Notes under the pieces: model-generated
Databases searched by the model: none
What the model was told of the DNA's origin: nothing
Seen by the model: the letters and a program-made list of their open reading frames with translations, nothing else
Assembly: GCA_023055355.1 (NCBI GenBank)
Contig: JALJCS010000010.1
Location: 23,885,001 to 23,949,000 of the forward strand
Reading direction: 5' to 3'
Source of the DNA: Agelaius tricolor
Taxonomy: Eukaryota; Chordata; Aves; Passeriformes; Icteridae
DNA length: 64,000 bases
Position numbers and translations under genes: made by a program
In this document: positions 39,001 through 48,377 of the stretch, one piece after another
How the letters are laid out: every line of letters starts with the position of its first letter
How positions within the stretch are numbered: the first letter of the stretch is position 1

Positions 39001-42000
39001 GTGCAGCAGGATTGTCCCTGCTCAGGGCAGTCCTGCAGCACAGGGGGAACGGCCTGCCCTAGACCGTGGCATATGGTGAGGAAAGCAGGACTCTGTCTCC
39101 CCCTGCTGAGTCATACCCTCAGAAGGAAGGTCACAGGGTTTAGTTTTCACTCAGCTAATTAACTTCTGCCACTAATCAAATAGCAATTAGTAGATTGAAT
39201 GCTTAATTAACATTTTATAATTAAGAAATGAAATTCTCATAATGAAAGATACTGTTGTGAAAGGTATCTCGTTCTTACTTCTCTTCATTATGTATCTGGC
39301 TGCCAGTTTGCTCTGAAATAATCAGTGGTGGGAGAGGTAGTTAGTAGCACATTAATTAAACTCTTGGTCTAACTTATAAGTGGATTTTAAATTAAAAATC
39401 TTCCCAACTTGCATTTGAGAGTAAATGATCAACTTTTACTTAGGCTACCCTGACCTGATATAATGGCTGTTATATTAATCTCCTCTCAGTAAAGTAGGCT
39501 GCAGTTTTAGGATGCACTTCATTTCTTGCACACTGTATTTTTAGCACAGCAGTTTGCATATCCATATTCAAGCATTGTGCTTTTTTTCCTTTATGTGTTG
39601 CTAACATTATAACTGAGTTCCAAAATAAAGGAAAAATTGCTTTTTCATTTCAATATAAATCTGCTGACTTCTCTTTGGTTTCAGAGCCTTGTTATTTAGA
39701 GATGTTGATAAACTTCCACCCGGACTTGTCCATGTGGAAACTGCTTCTGATAAAGATGTTTTCCTGTCTAGGATGAAGTGGTGAAGTTGACAGATAAATG
39801 TCTTAACAATGCAATCGAGAGCCCAATGGTAGCAGCCAAGTGGCTTCCAGCAGATCTCAAAAGCAATATCCTGAAGGCCCAGGCAGAAGCAGGGCACAAG
39901 GTAAATACTCGACTGAGCAGAGCTGTGACGCTCTCAAATGTTTTATTTCTCTTCAATTGCCTGGTGTTGGAGAAGGTGCCTTGCAGATAAGGGTGTTCCA
40001 GGAGCCTTGTCCAAGGCTTTTGTCAAGGGCTTCTCACAGTGATAATGGTTCTGTACTGGAATGGTTGCCCAAGGAGGAATTTCTGTCCTTGATGATACTC
40101 AGCAGGTAACAGGACAAGACCGTGTGCAAGCCCTGGTTTGAGAGGTCATTGAGACAGGTAACCTCCAGAGGTTGCCTTCTAATCAAGCAATTAACTCACT
40201 AAGACTGGGCTTTTTGCATATTGTAGTAAATTCCTTAGCAAATAACAGTATTTTATTTGGTTTTGTTGGTGAACTATTTTTATTTCTGCACTGAAGTTGT
40301 CATGGAATTGATGTTCTAAGTCCCTGAGTTGTAGATGAACAGCACTTTTTTGTGCTGGGATAGAGACACTCTACTGTGAATCTCAGAACTGACACAAGAT
40401 GCAAACAGGTATCAGAAATGTCTGTCTCTGTTCATTTCTTCTTCTCAGGTTGGAAAAGATGACAGCATGACAGGTGTCAAGAATTCCAGTATTCAGGAGG
40501 CTGCTGCCAGGTAGTGAATAGATTTGTAAGAAACATGTCATTTAGTTACCTCACTGCAGAACTGAGAATCTGCAGTTTAGTGTGGTCTGCCAGTGGCTCA
40601 GTCACCATTGCATTTTACCTTGCATAGGGTACCTTAACCTCGTGAGTGTGAAGTGGTTTTGAGAAGAAAACCAGGATTATAACTGCTAAGTGTTATTATA
40701 TACAAGATAATACAGATGCTCTTTATTCTCCCATACCTGATGACCATTGTTACAACAGCAATTTCAATCACTAATTATTTCTGAAATGTGAACAACTTCG
40801 GTGTGGGAAGAGGGGATGAGTCTGTTCACAGTAGATGTTTTCTAGTGGAGGAAAAAAAATTGTATACAAACTCCTGCAGTGCCAGTTTCCTAAGAATTAC
40901 TAAATATGAAATGATTGCAGGTCCAGTGGGACAGCAGGAATTAAAAAATGTAAAAGGTTACCACATCTAACTTCTTGATCATTTGTGACGATGCACATGT
41001 GGCACATCTCAAAGAGCAGAGGGTGATACTGTAAATAAAATGTACAAATAAAATCTACATTAGCAGTCCCAAAACTTTGTTGTAACAAGTGATTCATAAA
41101 GAGCTTTCCATGGAAGGTTGTACCTGTTTTCTCTTTTTGTTTTTGTTGTTTTGTGCCAGGAACCTTATCCTGTCAGGCAAATCACAGAGCAGTCCCCCAG
41201 CAACCAGTCCAGTATTTCAAGATCCAAGAGAGCTGCTGAAAGCAATCCCTGCTTCAAACACCTTTGTTCCGTAAGTGACTCTGGAGAAACATGGTTCTGG
41301 GGTAAGGGGACCACGTGCAGGGTATGATGAGGGCTGAAAAGATGAGGAACAGTTGCTGAGCATTTCGGCTACATCTAATTAGGTTTAGGGATGCATTTTG
41401 AATTACCGTTGCAGCAGTTAATCAGTGGGCCAGGCCTCGGGGTGAGTATCCTTGCAAGCAGTAAGAGAATCTCTCTCATCTTGTGAAAGGACTGAGATTC
41501 CTGACATCCTGCTGCCCCTGACTCTAAAGAGGAAGATAAGAGGATGACAGGGAAGGCTTCAGGCAAATTAGACACAGGGGCTGAAGAAACTCCTTTGAGA
41601 TAGAAGACACGGATACCGTTGGGTCTATGCACAGCTGTAGCTGGAACTGTGGGAGAGAGCAGTAATCTGTGGAGGTAGTTGGAAGGCATTTACATTAACA
41701 TACGAACACCAGTCTTTTGTCTGCCTCCCTGGAACTGGTGTCAAGGTTTTGAGCTGTCCGGGAAGCAGCCCTGTTCCATGCTATCCAGGCAGAGTGCTAA
41801 TGAGGATGTTTTCCCCTTTCAGTAATACCTTGAATGAGGACAATGCTGACTCTAACCATGAGGACCTGCTAATTCCAGCTAATCTGGCTCCAGCTGAGGA
41901 GGCCGCTGTTTCAAAGGTATCACCACCTGCCAGCCTGGAAGGTTTCTGTCACATTCTGAGTTCTGATGCCTCCAGGCAAGCCCAGCAGACCTTGCTGCAT

Positions 42001-44862
42001 GCCTCTCATAGCTCTGTGAATGCCAGCCGCTGGGGAATGCCAGAGAGTGCTTTCTGAAGCAGGCAGGGACACTGCACAGATCTTTCCAAAGGCCATTTCT
42101 GCGTGTCCTTTCCAGTTCATGGCATAACTCTTATTTTTCTAAACTGGTTATTTTTCTCACACTGGAGGGAGCCCCTTGCATCCCAAGGATTTCATGCTTC
42201 AGTAAGAAGGTGGTAGGGATGAAATTCTGACATAGGCAGTTCCTATCAAAAGAACCACAGAAGGAAAAGTTTAAATTTAGATGTTCATTTGTTATACCTT
42301 AAGGTATTTTTTAACTGGATTCCATGAAGAGCACAAATTCGGGGATTAAAATTTCTTTTGTCCCTCTTTAGAAGAAAAGCAGAGTCCATCCAATAACATT
42401 GGACCTGTGCTGCCTTTACTTGAGCAGACTGAGAGGTTGTTCTGGATGACCAAAACATCCTGCCCTGTAGCTGTTTGGCCTCTAAACCAGTATTACATAG
42501 TTGATCCCACTGAATAATCATAAATTTCACTGAATTAAACACCCCACTCTAGACCTTGCTGAGCTTTCAAATGGTGCATACCCCACCTTCACGGAGGGGA
42601 GGGGACAGTTTCACTGCTTGCTTACAGTAGCAATCATGTTTTTTCCAGTACATTAATGAGAATAAGGGAAATCAAAAGGCTATTTTAAAAGATCAAATGG
42701 AAAGACGTGAAAAAATAAGCCTGATAAAAAGTAATGTTCATTAAAGATACTGGTCTATAACTCAGGAAGCCACTAGAGTATTCAGTAGACCTGTGTGGTT
42801 GCTACTGGGAATTCAATTCAAAACTGATTTATTCCATAGAGCACTCCAGATGACCAGGACGTTTCCTTAACATCACTGACAGAGAATCTAATTGACTTTA
42901 CAGAAGCCACACCTCGGGTAAATGTATTTCAAACCCAGACTTTTTCCTTTGCACATAACAGTGATTTTTACTCATGGACTCTTCTCTGGCTTTAGTGTCT
43001 GTCTGCCAGGCTTGGATCTGCAGCAATGGAAAAAAGCGATGGACAGGGATAACTGCTCACATGGCCCCCACCTGCAGGGTGGCTGGTGTAGGGATGTAGA
43101 TGTGACAGCTTTGCAGGGAAATGAAGGAGCCTGGAGAGTGAACCTGTATGTGTGCCACAGGAAGCTCTAGTACTGTTTTAGTAGAGCTGCAAGTGCCAGC
43201 CTGCTTCTCACACTTAATAAGGGATATGTAAGGGTTCAGAAATACATAATTCAGAAATTATATTTTGAAGATGTATGTACATGTGTATATGTCTGTGTAT
43301 ATATAGATATACACACAAATACTTGATTAGTAAACTTGTAATATTAATCAAGCCTTTTATATAGATAAAAAGAAATCTCTTGTAATCTATGCTGGCAAAA
43401 ATGAGTTCTATTGTATGCACCAAGAGAAAGGGGGAAGTAGGAGGACTTTTGAACTCTTCACAGTAGTGTCCTCTGGATTAAGATTGTCCACAAAGCACTA
43501 AAAGATGATGGATTCTTGCCTTTGGAAGGGAGCACTGAGTTGAAACTGCACCCAGTGAGTGTCTGGCTCTGTGCTCAGTGGGTGCCACATCTCCAGCTAA
43601 TCACTAGCGTGATTCAAAGGCTAACAAGGGGCAAAAATCTGAGATTGGTTTGGGGGAGGTGTTGTTTTGGGAGGTATGCTATTTTGACAACGTTTCTTAA
43701 CTGCTTTCAACCTTTTAATTGAGTTTTTGTTTGCTTTTTGTAGGTGTCTTCTCAGCCCATTGTAACACCGAGGTGGATAGTGCCAGTGAGTTGCTTAACC
43801 ATTTCTTAAAGAAAAAAGCGAAAGCTTTTGTGATGATTAAGAAACAGGAGTTCAAGTTAAATAATAAAATACAATAGTTTTTAATAGTTTGATCTGCTAC
43901 ATTAATTTATAGACCTTCAAAAACAAAGGAAACTAATTCAGCTGGAGTAAATCAGACAACATACCCTTTTAATAGTTAAACTTCATTTTTGCTGTATTGT
44001 ACTGCAGGTAAATGCCATAAAATTTCTTAAAGAATTTGTATTAGTAAAGCCCAGTCTGGAGTTTAATGAATCCTATTTTTGCCGTTTATATGTAAATCAT
44101 ATTGAAATGTTAGCTTGTCTTGTCCTGGCTGGTGTTTTGAGTTTCTTATCTCATTCTTCCCCATTCAGACTGGACTGATTTCCAACGGGCCTTTGGGAAA
44201 TAATGTTGCCTTATCTTTGAAGGCAGTGAAAGGCAGCACAGAGACCCTGATGTCCTCAGCTGGGCTGACACCATCCCAGCAGGCACCTGAAGTGAGGTGA
44301 GCTCACTCCACAGGTCTGTGTGGGCACTCTTACTGCTTCCACTGATATAGTTACAGTGGCCATTTAGACATAATGCCTTGTTTTGCTGTGCTAATAAACT
44401 GTAGCTCTGTCTCAGTTTATAGCATTTCAAGTATGACAAATGAATGGATGTGTGTATGTTAATTCCAAGCTATAAGAGTGTCAGAAAACCCAACTGGTAG
44501 AAGCCTTTTCCCTTGCTATTCCATTCTGCCATGCTGGTGAGGCAGAATGATGGCAGTGGCAACCACCCTTGCAGTGACCACCTTTAAAGAATGGCAGTGG
44601 TGCTACTGCTGCATTGTTTAAATTTATTCTGTTTGCTCTGCTGCAGTTGTCCATTAGAAAAGTTTGTCTGTTGGTCTCATTAAGTTACATGGGAAACAGC
44701 CACGAATGCTCTCTGAAGCAATACTCCTCTCTTGTAATGCATCATGGCAGACCTTTTTGGAGGAATGTATTTACAGAGCCTTATTTTTTTTTCACCCCTT
44801 TTAGCCCAGTTACTGAGGATGCTACAGTAAGAACAAAATGTTTACTCACCACTGAACTCTGA
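8973..44862 (+). CDS. EPB41L5: EPB41L5 (erythrocyte membrane protein band 4.1-like 5), 24 coding exons, 5' end outside window
   Basis: The spliced reading frame encodes 703 residues and then TGA. Exons: 8973-9077, 13920-13962, 15081-15159, 17670-17714, 18025-18077, 19865-19985, 20393-20480, 21112-21200, 21372-21441, 22139-22308, 22769-22875, 23325-23352, 25501-25543, 25841-25956, 34052-34209, 34711-34805, 39772-39900, 40449-40510, 41160-41270, 41823-41916, 42840-42917, 43744-43785, 44169-44296, 44805-44862. All introns are GT/AG and all phases agree. Counting from the first residue encoded here, FERM lobes F1 end, F2 and F3 cover about 1-265, the FERM-adjacent segment about 270-323, and the rest is a polar tail. 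It closely resembles mammalian EPB41L5 as I remember it, including [18 protein letters not shown], a TPRWIVP motif and the C-terminus KCLLTTEL. About 60 N-terminal residues are missing because their exon(s) lie left of the window. Known role of the family: a cortical adaptor that binds Crumbs, p120-catenin and paxillin, and promotes junction remodelling and epithelial-mesenchymal transition. Confidence 0.95.
9078..13919. other. EPB41L5 intron
   Basis: AT-rich intron of about 4.8 kb. It holds a run of A at about 10157-10169 and a run of T near 12041-12060. No RNA gene, repeat family or further exon was recognised. Confidence 0.75.
13920..13962 (+). CDS. EPB41L5: EPB41L5 exon: F1/F2 junction
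   Basis: A 43-base exon encoding [14 protein letters not shown] plus one base of an isoleucine codon. The acceptor is TTTTTCAG and the donor GTAAGT. The HWLD motif is the usual end of F1 in 4.1 proteins. Confidence 0.94.
15081..15159 (+). CDS. EPB41L5: EPB41L5 exon: start of FERM F2 lobe
   Basis: Encodes [20 protein letters not shown] and then REELTR; phase 1 in, phase 2 out. KFY..EP..L.EE.TRY is the standard entry into the helical F2 lobe of 4.1 FERM domains. Confidence 0.95.
16875..16945. repeat. Local palindromic tandem duplication
   Basis: The unit TCTCTACTAGAA and its variants recur (16879, 16917, and a changed copy near 16932), interleaved with GGTTTCTCTA. Arms 16887-16896 and 16900-16909 form a perfect 10-bp hairpin with a 3-base loop. 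Confidence 0.7.
17670..17714 (+). CDS. EPB41L5: EPB41L5 exon: F2 lobe
   Basis: A 45-base exon completing [17 protein letters not shown], the first F2 helix. The acceptor is CCTACAG and the donor GTAAGC. Short, but the frame is fixed by both neighbours. Confidence 0.94.
18025..18077 (+). CDS. EPB41L5: EPB41L5 exon: F2 lobe
   Basis: Encodes [17 protein letters not shown], the A.QLAAY motif found in nearly all 4.1-family FERM domains. The acceptor is TTTTGGCAG and the donor GTGAGT. Confidence 0.95.
19865..19985 (+). CDS. EPB41L5: EPB41L5 exon: F2 lobe
   Basis: Encodes [20 protein letters not shown] and continues with [20 protein letters not shown]. This is the central F2 helix set with the EFRFVP.Q...ME motif. 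Phase 1 in, phase 2 out. Confidence 0.95.
20393..20480 (+). CDS. EPB41L5: EPB41L5 exon: F2 to F3 linker
   Basis: Encodes [20 protein letters not shown] and then [27 protein letters not shown] is the strongly conserved end of F2 and start of the PH-like F3 lobe. It ends in phase 0. Confidence 0.96.
21112..21200 (+). CDS. EPB41L5: EPB41L5 exon: FERM F3 lobe
   Basis: Encodes [20 protein letters not shown] and then [10 protein letters not shown], the first strands of the PH-like F3 lobe with the 4.1 signature LG.TP.G..VF. The final tryptophan codon is split across the next intron. Confidence 0.96.
21372..21441 (+). CDS. EPB41L5: EPB41L5 exon: FERM F3 lobe
   Basis: Encodes [20 protein letters not shown] and then DEQ. 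FFWPKI..LDFKK is the diagnostic F3 strand motif of band 4.1 proteins. The intron before it is only 171 bases. Confidence 0.96.
22139..22308 (+). CDS. EPB41L5: EPB41L5 exon: end of F3 lobe and start of FERM-adjacent segment
   Basis: A 170-base exon, the largest in the FERM region. It encodes [39 protein letters not shown] and the start of the FERM-adjacent segment, [14 protein letters not shown]....CKHLWKC..EHH.FFRL is the F3 C-terminal helix signature. Phase 0 in, phase 2 out. Confidence 0.96.
22769..22875 (+). CDS. EPB41L5: EPB41L5 exon: FERM-adjacent regulatory segment
   Basis: Encodes [20 protein letters not shown] and then [16 protein letters not shown]. This is the basic FERM-adjacent region that in related 4.1 proteins carries regulatory phosphosites. 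RRPS fits the basophilic kinase pattern R-R-x-S. Phosphorylation here is inference. Confidence 0.95.
22985..23062. repeat. AT-rich low-complexity tract
   Basis: Almost only A and T, made of repeated AATTTT/TTTAAA blocks, about 260 bases before the 28-base EPB41L5 exon. Confidence 0.8.
23325..23352 (+). CDS. EPB41L5: EPB41L5 28-base microexon
   Basis: Encodes only AYTAKPEET, with split codons at both ends. It matches the KPEE stretch after the FERM-adjacent segment in mammalian EPB41L5 as I remember it. The acceptor TTTTTGCAG lies downstream of an extremely AT-rich tract; the donor is GTAAGA. Confidence 0.88.
25501..25543 (+). CDS. EPB41L5: EPB41L5 exon: start of C-terminal tail
   Basis: A 43-base exon encoding [15 protein letters not shown], close to the mammalian NNVSTQSNGSQ segment. 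The acceptor is TGTCTTTCAG and the donor GTAAGA. Confidence 0.9.
25841..25956 (+). CDS. EPB41L5: EPB41L5 exon: tail, branch point of two isoforms
   Basis: Encodes [20 protein letters not shown] and then [18 protein letters not shown], plus the first two bases (TG) of a codon. VEIENLP.SPG is shared with mammals. The dangling TG becomes Cys when joined to 34052 (long form) or Trp when joined to 29859 (short form). Confidence 0.93.
25957..29858. other. EPB41L5 intron preceding the alternative terminal exon
   Basis: About 3.9 kb, AT-rich, with a T run at about 28269-28282. The last 100 bases before the alternative exon become C/T-rich and form a strong pyrimidine tract. Open frames at 28825-29163 and 27240-27533 resemble no family I know. 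Confidence 0.7.
29859..30036 (+). CDS. EPB41L5: EPB41L5 alternative 3'-terminal coding exon (short isoform)
   Basis: After a C/T-rich acceptor ending CGCTCCAG, this exon continues the phase left by 25841-25956 for 59 codons and stops at TGA 30034-30036. It encodes W, then [20 protein letters not shown] and further residues, ending LQATMTTL. With the missing N-terminus the short form would be about 504 residues, near the roughly 505-residue short isoform I recall for mammals. That isoform also has a QRGG stretch and a similar MTEI-type end. The exon is strikingly GC- and CpG-rich compared with the AT-rich introns around it. MTTL and TTEL both fit a class I PDZ ligand. RNA evidence is not available here. 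Confidence 0.75.
30243..30300 (+). repeat. TATC/GATA hairpin in the short-isoform 3' region
   Basis: Left arm TTAAAAACA...TATCTATCTAT and right arm ATAGATAGATATGTTTTTAA are complementary, apart from an unpaired insert of about 7 bases in the left arm. It may have arisen from a tetranucleotide microsatellite and its inverted copy. Confidence 0.65.
30590..30595 (+). terminator. EPB41L5: Candidate poly(A) signal of the short isoform
   Basis: AATAAA about 550 bases after the short-form stop, in T-rich sequence. A second AATAAA follows at 31056-31061. Which, if either, is used is unknown. Confidence 0.35.
34052..34209 (+). CDS. EPB41L5: EPB41L5 exon: tail
   Basis: Encodes [20 protein letters not shown], then [18 protein letters not shown] and more acidic sequence ending ADKADSD. 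CIPL..DLL.S.DL matches the mammalian tail. Acidic and low in hydrophobic runs, so probably disordered. Confidence 0.93.
34711..34805 (+). CDS. EPB41L5: EPB41L5 exon: tail
   Basis: Encodes [20 protein letters not shown] and then [17 protein letters not shown]......P..N..VNIN is shared with mammals; a short amphipathic helix is likely at FLKLKQLE. Ends in phase 0. Confidence 0.92.
37416..37441. repeat. Short perfect inverted repeat
   Basis: GCAATCAATCA and TGATTGATTGC, 11-bp perfect arms with a 4-base loop, in a EPB41L5 intron. Function unknown. Confidence 0.8.
38789..38804. repeat. Poly(A) run
   Basis: About 16 consecutive A within GACAAAA...AGGAAAT. No retroposon body was recognised upstream, so probably a simple mononucleotide repeat. 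Confidence 0.7.
39150..39230. promoter_or_regulatory. Cluster of homeodomain-type TAAT sites in EPB41L5 intron
   Basis: Within about 80 bases: CTAATTAA, CTAATCAA, CAATTAG, TTAATTAA and ATAATTAAG. Such density fits a developmental enhancer, but AT-rich DNA gives these motifs often by chance. Confidence 0.3.
39772..39900 (+). CDS. EPB41L5: EPB41L5 exon: tail, conserved block
   Basis: Encodes [20 protein letters not shown] and then [35 protein letters not shown] and [13 protein letters not shown] sequence are conserved with mammals, marking a structured or partner-binding block in an otherwise divergent tail. Confidence 0.95.
40449..40510 (+). CDS. EPB41L5: EPB41L5 exon: tail
   Basis: Encodes [20 protein letters not shown] plus two bases of the following Arg codon. 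The acceptor is CTTCTCAG and the donor GTAGTG, a weak donor. Sequence conservation is low, so support is mainly frame and splice sites. Confidence 0.82.
41160..41270 (+). CDS. EPB41L5: EPB41L5 exon: tail
   Basis: Encodes [20 protein letters not shown] and then [17 protein letters not shown]. Ser/Pro-rich, with P..SP motifs. The frame is consistent on both sides; it is less similar to mammals than the neighbouring exons. Confidence 0.82.
41823..41916 (+). CDS. EPB41L5: EPB41L5 exon: tail
   Basis: Encodes [20 protein letters not shown] and then [12 protein letters not shown]. Strongly acidic. The acceptor is CTTTCAG and the donor GTATCA. Ends in phase 0. Confidence 0.82.
42840..42917 (+). CDS. 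EPB41L5: EPB41L5 exon: tail, [10 protein letters not shown] block
   Basis: Encodes [20 protein letters not shown] and then [15 protein letters not shown] is identical in kind to the mammalian tail and anchors this exon firmly. Confidence 0.94.
43744..43785 (+). CDS. EPB41L5: EPB41L5 exon: TPRWIVP motif
   Basis: A 42-base in-frame exon encoding [14 protein letters not shown]. The TPRWIVP motif is conserved in mammalian EPB41L5. Phase 0 on both sides, so skipping would leave the frame intact. Confidence 0.94.
44169..44296 (+). CDS. EPB41L5: EPB41L5 exon: tail
   Basis: Encodes [20 protein letters not shown] and then [23 protein letters not shown].......L....K is reminiscent of the mammalian tail; otherwise divergent. 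Donor GTGAGC. Confidence 0.9.
44805..44862 (+). CDS. EPB41L5: EPB41L5 last coding exon and stop
   Basis: Encodes [19 protein letters not shown] and TGA at 44860-44862. KCLLTTEL is the same C-terminus I know from mammals and ends in a class I PDZ-binding pattern (T-x-L). The acceptor is CCCCTTTTAG. Confidence 0.96.
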
Positions 44863-47800
44863 AAGGAGTCTCTGAAACTCTCACCTTGTAAAAACTCAAA
44901 TCTTCTAACATGTCTTCATGGGATCCTTCCAAAAGACTTGCTTGGGATCAAACTCGTTCTGAATGGGAGTCAGACAGCCAGCTGGTTTGCCAGGATCCAG
45001 GAAGAGACTTCTGCATTTTTCACAATAACTGGAACTGCAGCCTGAACTGGGATGTAAAACCACATGCACATTTGATGTTCTCCTTCAGGAGAAGTGAACT
45101 GTCACACTGGCGCTAGTTCTGAACTGAGGAAAAGAAAGCAGCTGTGTCCTGCTCGTGCTGGTTGATTGTTCCTTACCCTGAGCTGGCTCTGGTGCTGTAA
45201 GGTGTCGCAGAGCTCTGGGGTGTGAGCTGGGGCCCTGATGGCTGCGAGATAATGAACGTCGCAGGGATGAGGAGAACTCGCAGGGCCACCTCGTGGCCGT
45301 GCCCTGCACAGGGCTCTCCGTGGTGGTCACTGTCCCTCCTGCACAGCCAAGGACATTTTCTTCTGTGTGATTATTCTCTCTGGTTTTCCCTAGTTGTACC
45401 AACACATACTCTCCTTTTTGGCCTTAACCCCCTTAATAGTCCTTGCACACCCTGTTACAGTACCTGGAAAGCATGAGAATCTAGTCCATCAGTGACCAGC
45501 TGTGTAGGCTGGATTTGAGCTGCTGCTCACTGCAACCAGGAAAATGGAAATTACCTGCCAAACAGCTTGTAGCATTAGCAGAAGACTTATACTGATGATT
45601 TCATTTTCTACATGATTCAAATACATGCATTTTAGACTAGAGATCTGTATGTTTTAAGAGCCAAAGCAGTGAAGGTGTGAGTGCAGCTTGCTTCAGGAAT
45701 TGCTTATTGATTAGTATTGTAGTCTTCTAGGACTAGAAAGGAAAACAGTTTTCTTGTTTCTCTTCATGCTGTTTCTGGGTGTTTTTTCCAGACACTGTGC
45801 TTAAGGTATACTTACCAGGTATTTTTGCAGCCTGAGGATACAACTGGATCAGTTTTTAATGCCACTTTGAATCCTGTTCCAAGTGTCATCTAATAGTTGT
45901 ATGTGGAACAAATAACAGAAAGACTAGGGTGAAAATAGGAAAAAAGGATTAAAAATTCCTTTAAGCAATTCACTTCTTTGTAGAAGGAAGGTAAGAGCAC
46001 ACACTGCACAGTGTGAAGGCATTTGGGTGCCCAGGTGAAATTTGGGGTACAGTGCATACAGTTCAGAGATCATTTGAGCTCTGGGCAGCAGTATCATCAC
46101 ATGGACACTGGTGATGTAGCCAGTGAAAAAAGTAATGCAGAGTCACAGGGAGGAGAAACAAAGATGATGAATCCCACATCTAACAGAGAAGCACAGATGA
46201 AACAACTGTGATCTTTCTTTCTGAAGAAGAGGTTTGAACCTGTGACTGAGGCTGGAGGGCATTTTCTGCATAGTGCTGCTGTTTGTAGATACTTACATGC
46301 ATGTGGTTATTAGAAACAAACTTAAATGTGAAAATTGGTTCTGGATCCTGTATGCACAACTTCATTTCTACCCATTGGCTGCCTGCACGGTGTCTCAGTG
46401 TAAACAAAGGTTTGGACCAAACTACTATGAGCTGTGCAGGTAAGCTGGGCCCAGCGAGGCTGCTGCATTCAGGCCGAGGTGTTCATGCTGCTGTTGCTCT
46501 CGTGCTCTTCTTTGCAAGATGCTGAATGAGTGTTAAGGGAGAAGCCACGTGGATTTTACATGACCCACTGCCACGTCTCAAAACCCCTGAGGCCTTAACA
46601 GGAATGTAGGGACCAGAGAAAGCTCCTAGGACTGACATACCAGAGTGACTCTGCAGGCAGTGATTTGCAGCCATTGCCTCAAGAGCCAGGATTTCAGGAT
46701 TAGTGGCAGGTGCTGCAGGTGCCTCTCCAGCCAGCACCAGGGCAGCACACGGCAGGTCCTGCTCCTGCGCTGCCAGATGAGCGGAGCCACTGCCCCTGCC
46801 AGGCACAGGACTCCTGCTCCCAGCCCTTCAGCTCTCTCATTGCTACTTCCAGTTGAGTATTGGCTTTTTTTATACTTTTAAGTCTCAGCCTTACTGCTTT
46901 TTAAAATGTAGAAGATTCCTGATTCGAATATCAAATGTCTTAGTCTGGATTAATAATGCAGTTGCCAGCAAAGTTCCTGCAGGAAAAGGGAAGCAATGGC
47001 TGCAACAGTCTGCTTTCTGCACAAAGCCAGGACTGTGTGTGGAAACTTGGCACTTGCTATTCATCTGTTTGCTCAGCAGCTGAGCTGGCATTCACCAGCT
47101 ACATGTGTTGGGTTTGTAAATAGACAGAATGCAGTAGCATTTTCTTAGGCATGTTTGATATTTGGCTCTTCCCGTTGGGTTCAGGAGCTCTGCGAACTGT
47201 CAGCTTGAATCCCTCCCAAAACTGGAATAACAGAAGTTTACAGTTTTCCAGCACTGTGTGTTGAATACCATCCTTAGATTCCTCCCAAGCCATCACAGCA
47301 AAATAACAAGTAAATAGCGTGTGGTGAGTGTGTCCCCTGAAATCTAAATGGTTCCAAATAACCAACTGTTATTTCAGCATGGTCAGGATAGCCGTGTTTG
47401 GAGGGGAATGTTGTGATTACATACATGCACACACACAGAAACTTCAAAGCGGCGAGGCTTTCCTCAATTTTCAGAGGACTAATATTTGAAACTTCACATA
47501 AAAATGCAAACATTTCAACTGGTAAATTGGGAACTTGCAAAATCTTATAGATTTGGGGCTACAAACCCAACTCTTCCCAGCAAAATCTGATACTTGGAGC
47601 AACTATTCACTCAATTTACCTTGATGTAGCTTACTTATCTAACCAAATCATTGCTTATGTAGGGAGCCTGGCGAGACCAAGGTGACACAGGTTTGTGATC
47701 TGAACATCCTGCAGTTTGGCATCACTGTTCTGGTTTGCAGCTAGAACTACTGTCTTGCAACATGACTGCCTAACAGGTAATGTAGCATTCCTCATCACCT

Positions 47801-47986
47801 GCATTTTATCAAACACAAATAGGGATAATAGTTCCTACAGTTAGTGTTATAAAGTATCAGTTAATGCCTGTGTGCTACTGAGAAAAAAGGATTTTCCTGC
47901 CATTGCTATACTATTGATTGATTGGCTATAGGGTCCAAGCTTGTTCTTAAAGTCTATTTTTTGGTATTTATTTAAAGAGATTTATA

Positions 47987-47992
47987 AATAAA
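47987..47992 (+). terminator. EPB41L5: Candidate proximal poly(A) signal AATAAA
   Basis: Canonical hexamer in the 3' UTR, followed within 10-30 bases by the GT-rich stretch TTTTGTGTGAATTTGGTGTC. Its use would remove both downstream hairpins from the message. Not confirmed by RNA. Confidence 0.55.
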
Positions 47993-48110
47993 GCTTTTGT
48001 GTGAATTTGGTGTCAGGATGTTGGCAGGTCTGCCAACCACTGAAAAGCTGTAAGAGTTGACAGGAGTGAATGAATGAATGCTAAGTGATTGCATCTGAAA
48101 GTAAAAGTGA

Positions 48111-48145
48111 TTTTACTCCAGTCACATTCTGTGACTGGAGTAAAA
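48111..48145 (+). repeat. Perfect 15-bp hairpin in EPB41L5 3' UTR
   Basis: TTTTACTCCAGTCAC (48111-48125), loop ATTCT, then GTGACTGGAGTAAAA (48131-48145), with no mismatch. It lies downstream of the proximal AATAAA, so only a long message would carry it. Confidence 0.9.
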
Positions 48146-48377
48146 GGTTTTATAGAAATCTTGGTGTTTATAATAACAGCATCCCTGCCCTTATCTCAGA
48201 CTGATTAACCTGAGAGAGAGGCAGTTCAGTCTCACCCATTTAGGACCATCAGAGTCTGCATGTGCTGTGTGTATTTACAGGCTTAGGAAATGGGCATTAA
48301 ATTGTGGGAGTTGAGGCTTTCATACACCAGAACTAAGGAAATCTCTTCTTTAGTTCAGTGGTAATAGAGTTTAATAT

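Larger units (their letters stand above)
34806..39771. other. EPB41L5 intron with possible regulatory sequence
   Basis: About 5 kb. It holds a small perfect inverted repeat (37416-37441), a run of A at about 38789-38804, and a cluster of TAATTA/CAATTAG-type sites at 39150-39230. An octamer-like ATTTGCAT lies near 36552. The 100-codon open frame at 37054-37356 has no recognisable homology. Confidence 0.65.
39901..44804. other. EPB41L5 introns between the tail exons
   Basis: Seven short introns of about 380-920 bases separating the last coding exons. TA/TG-rich simple sequence lies at about 43258-43320. No other element recognised. Confidence 0.7.
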
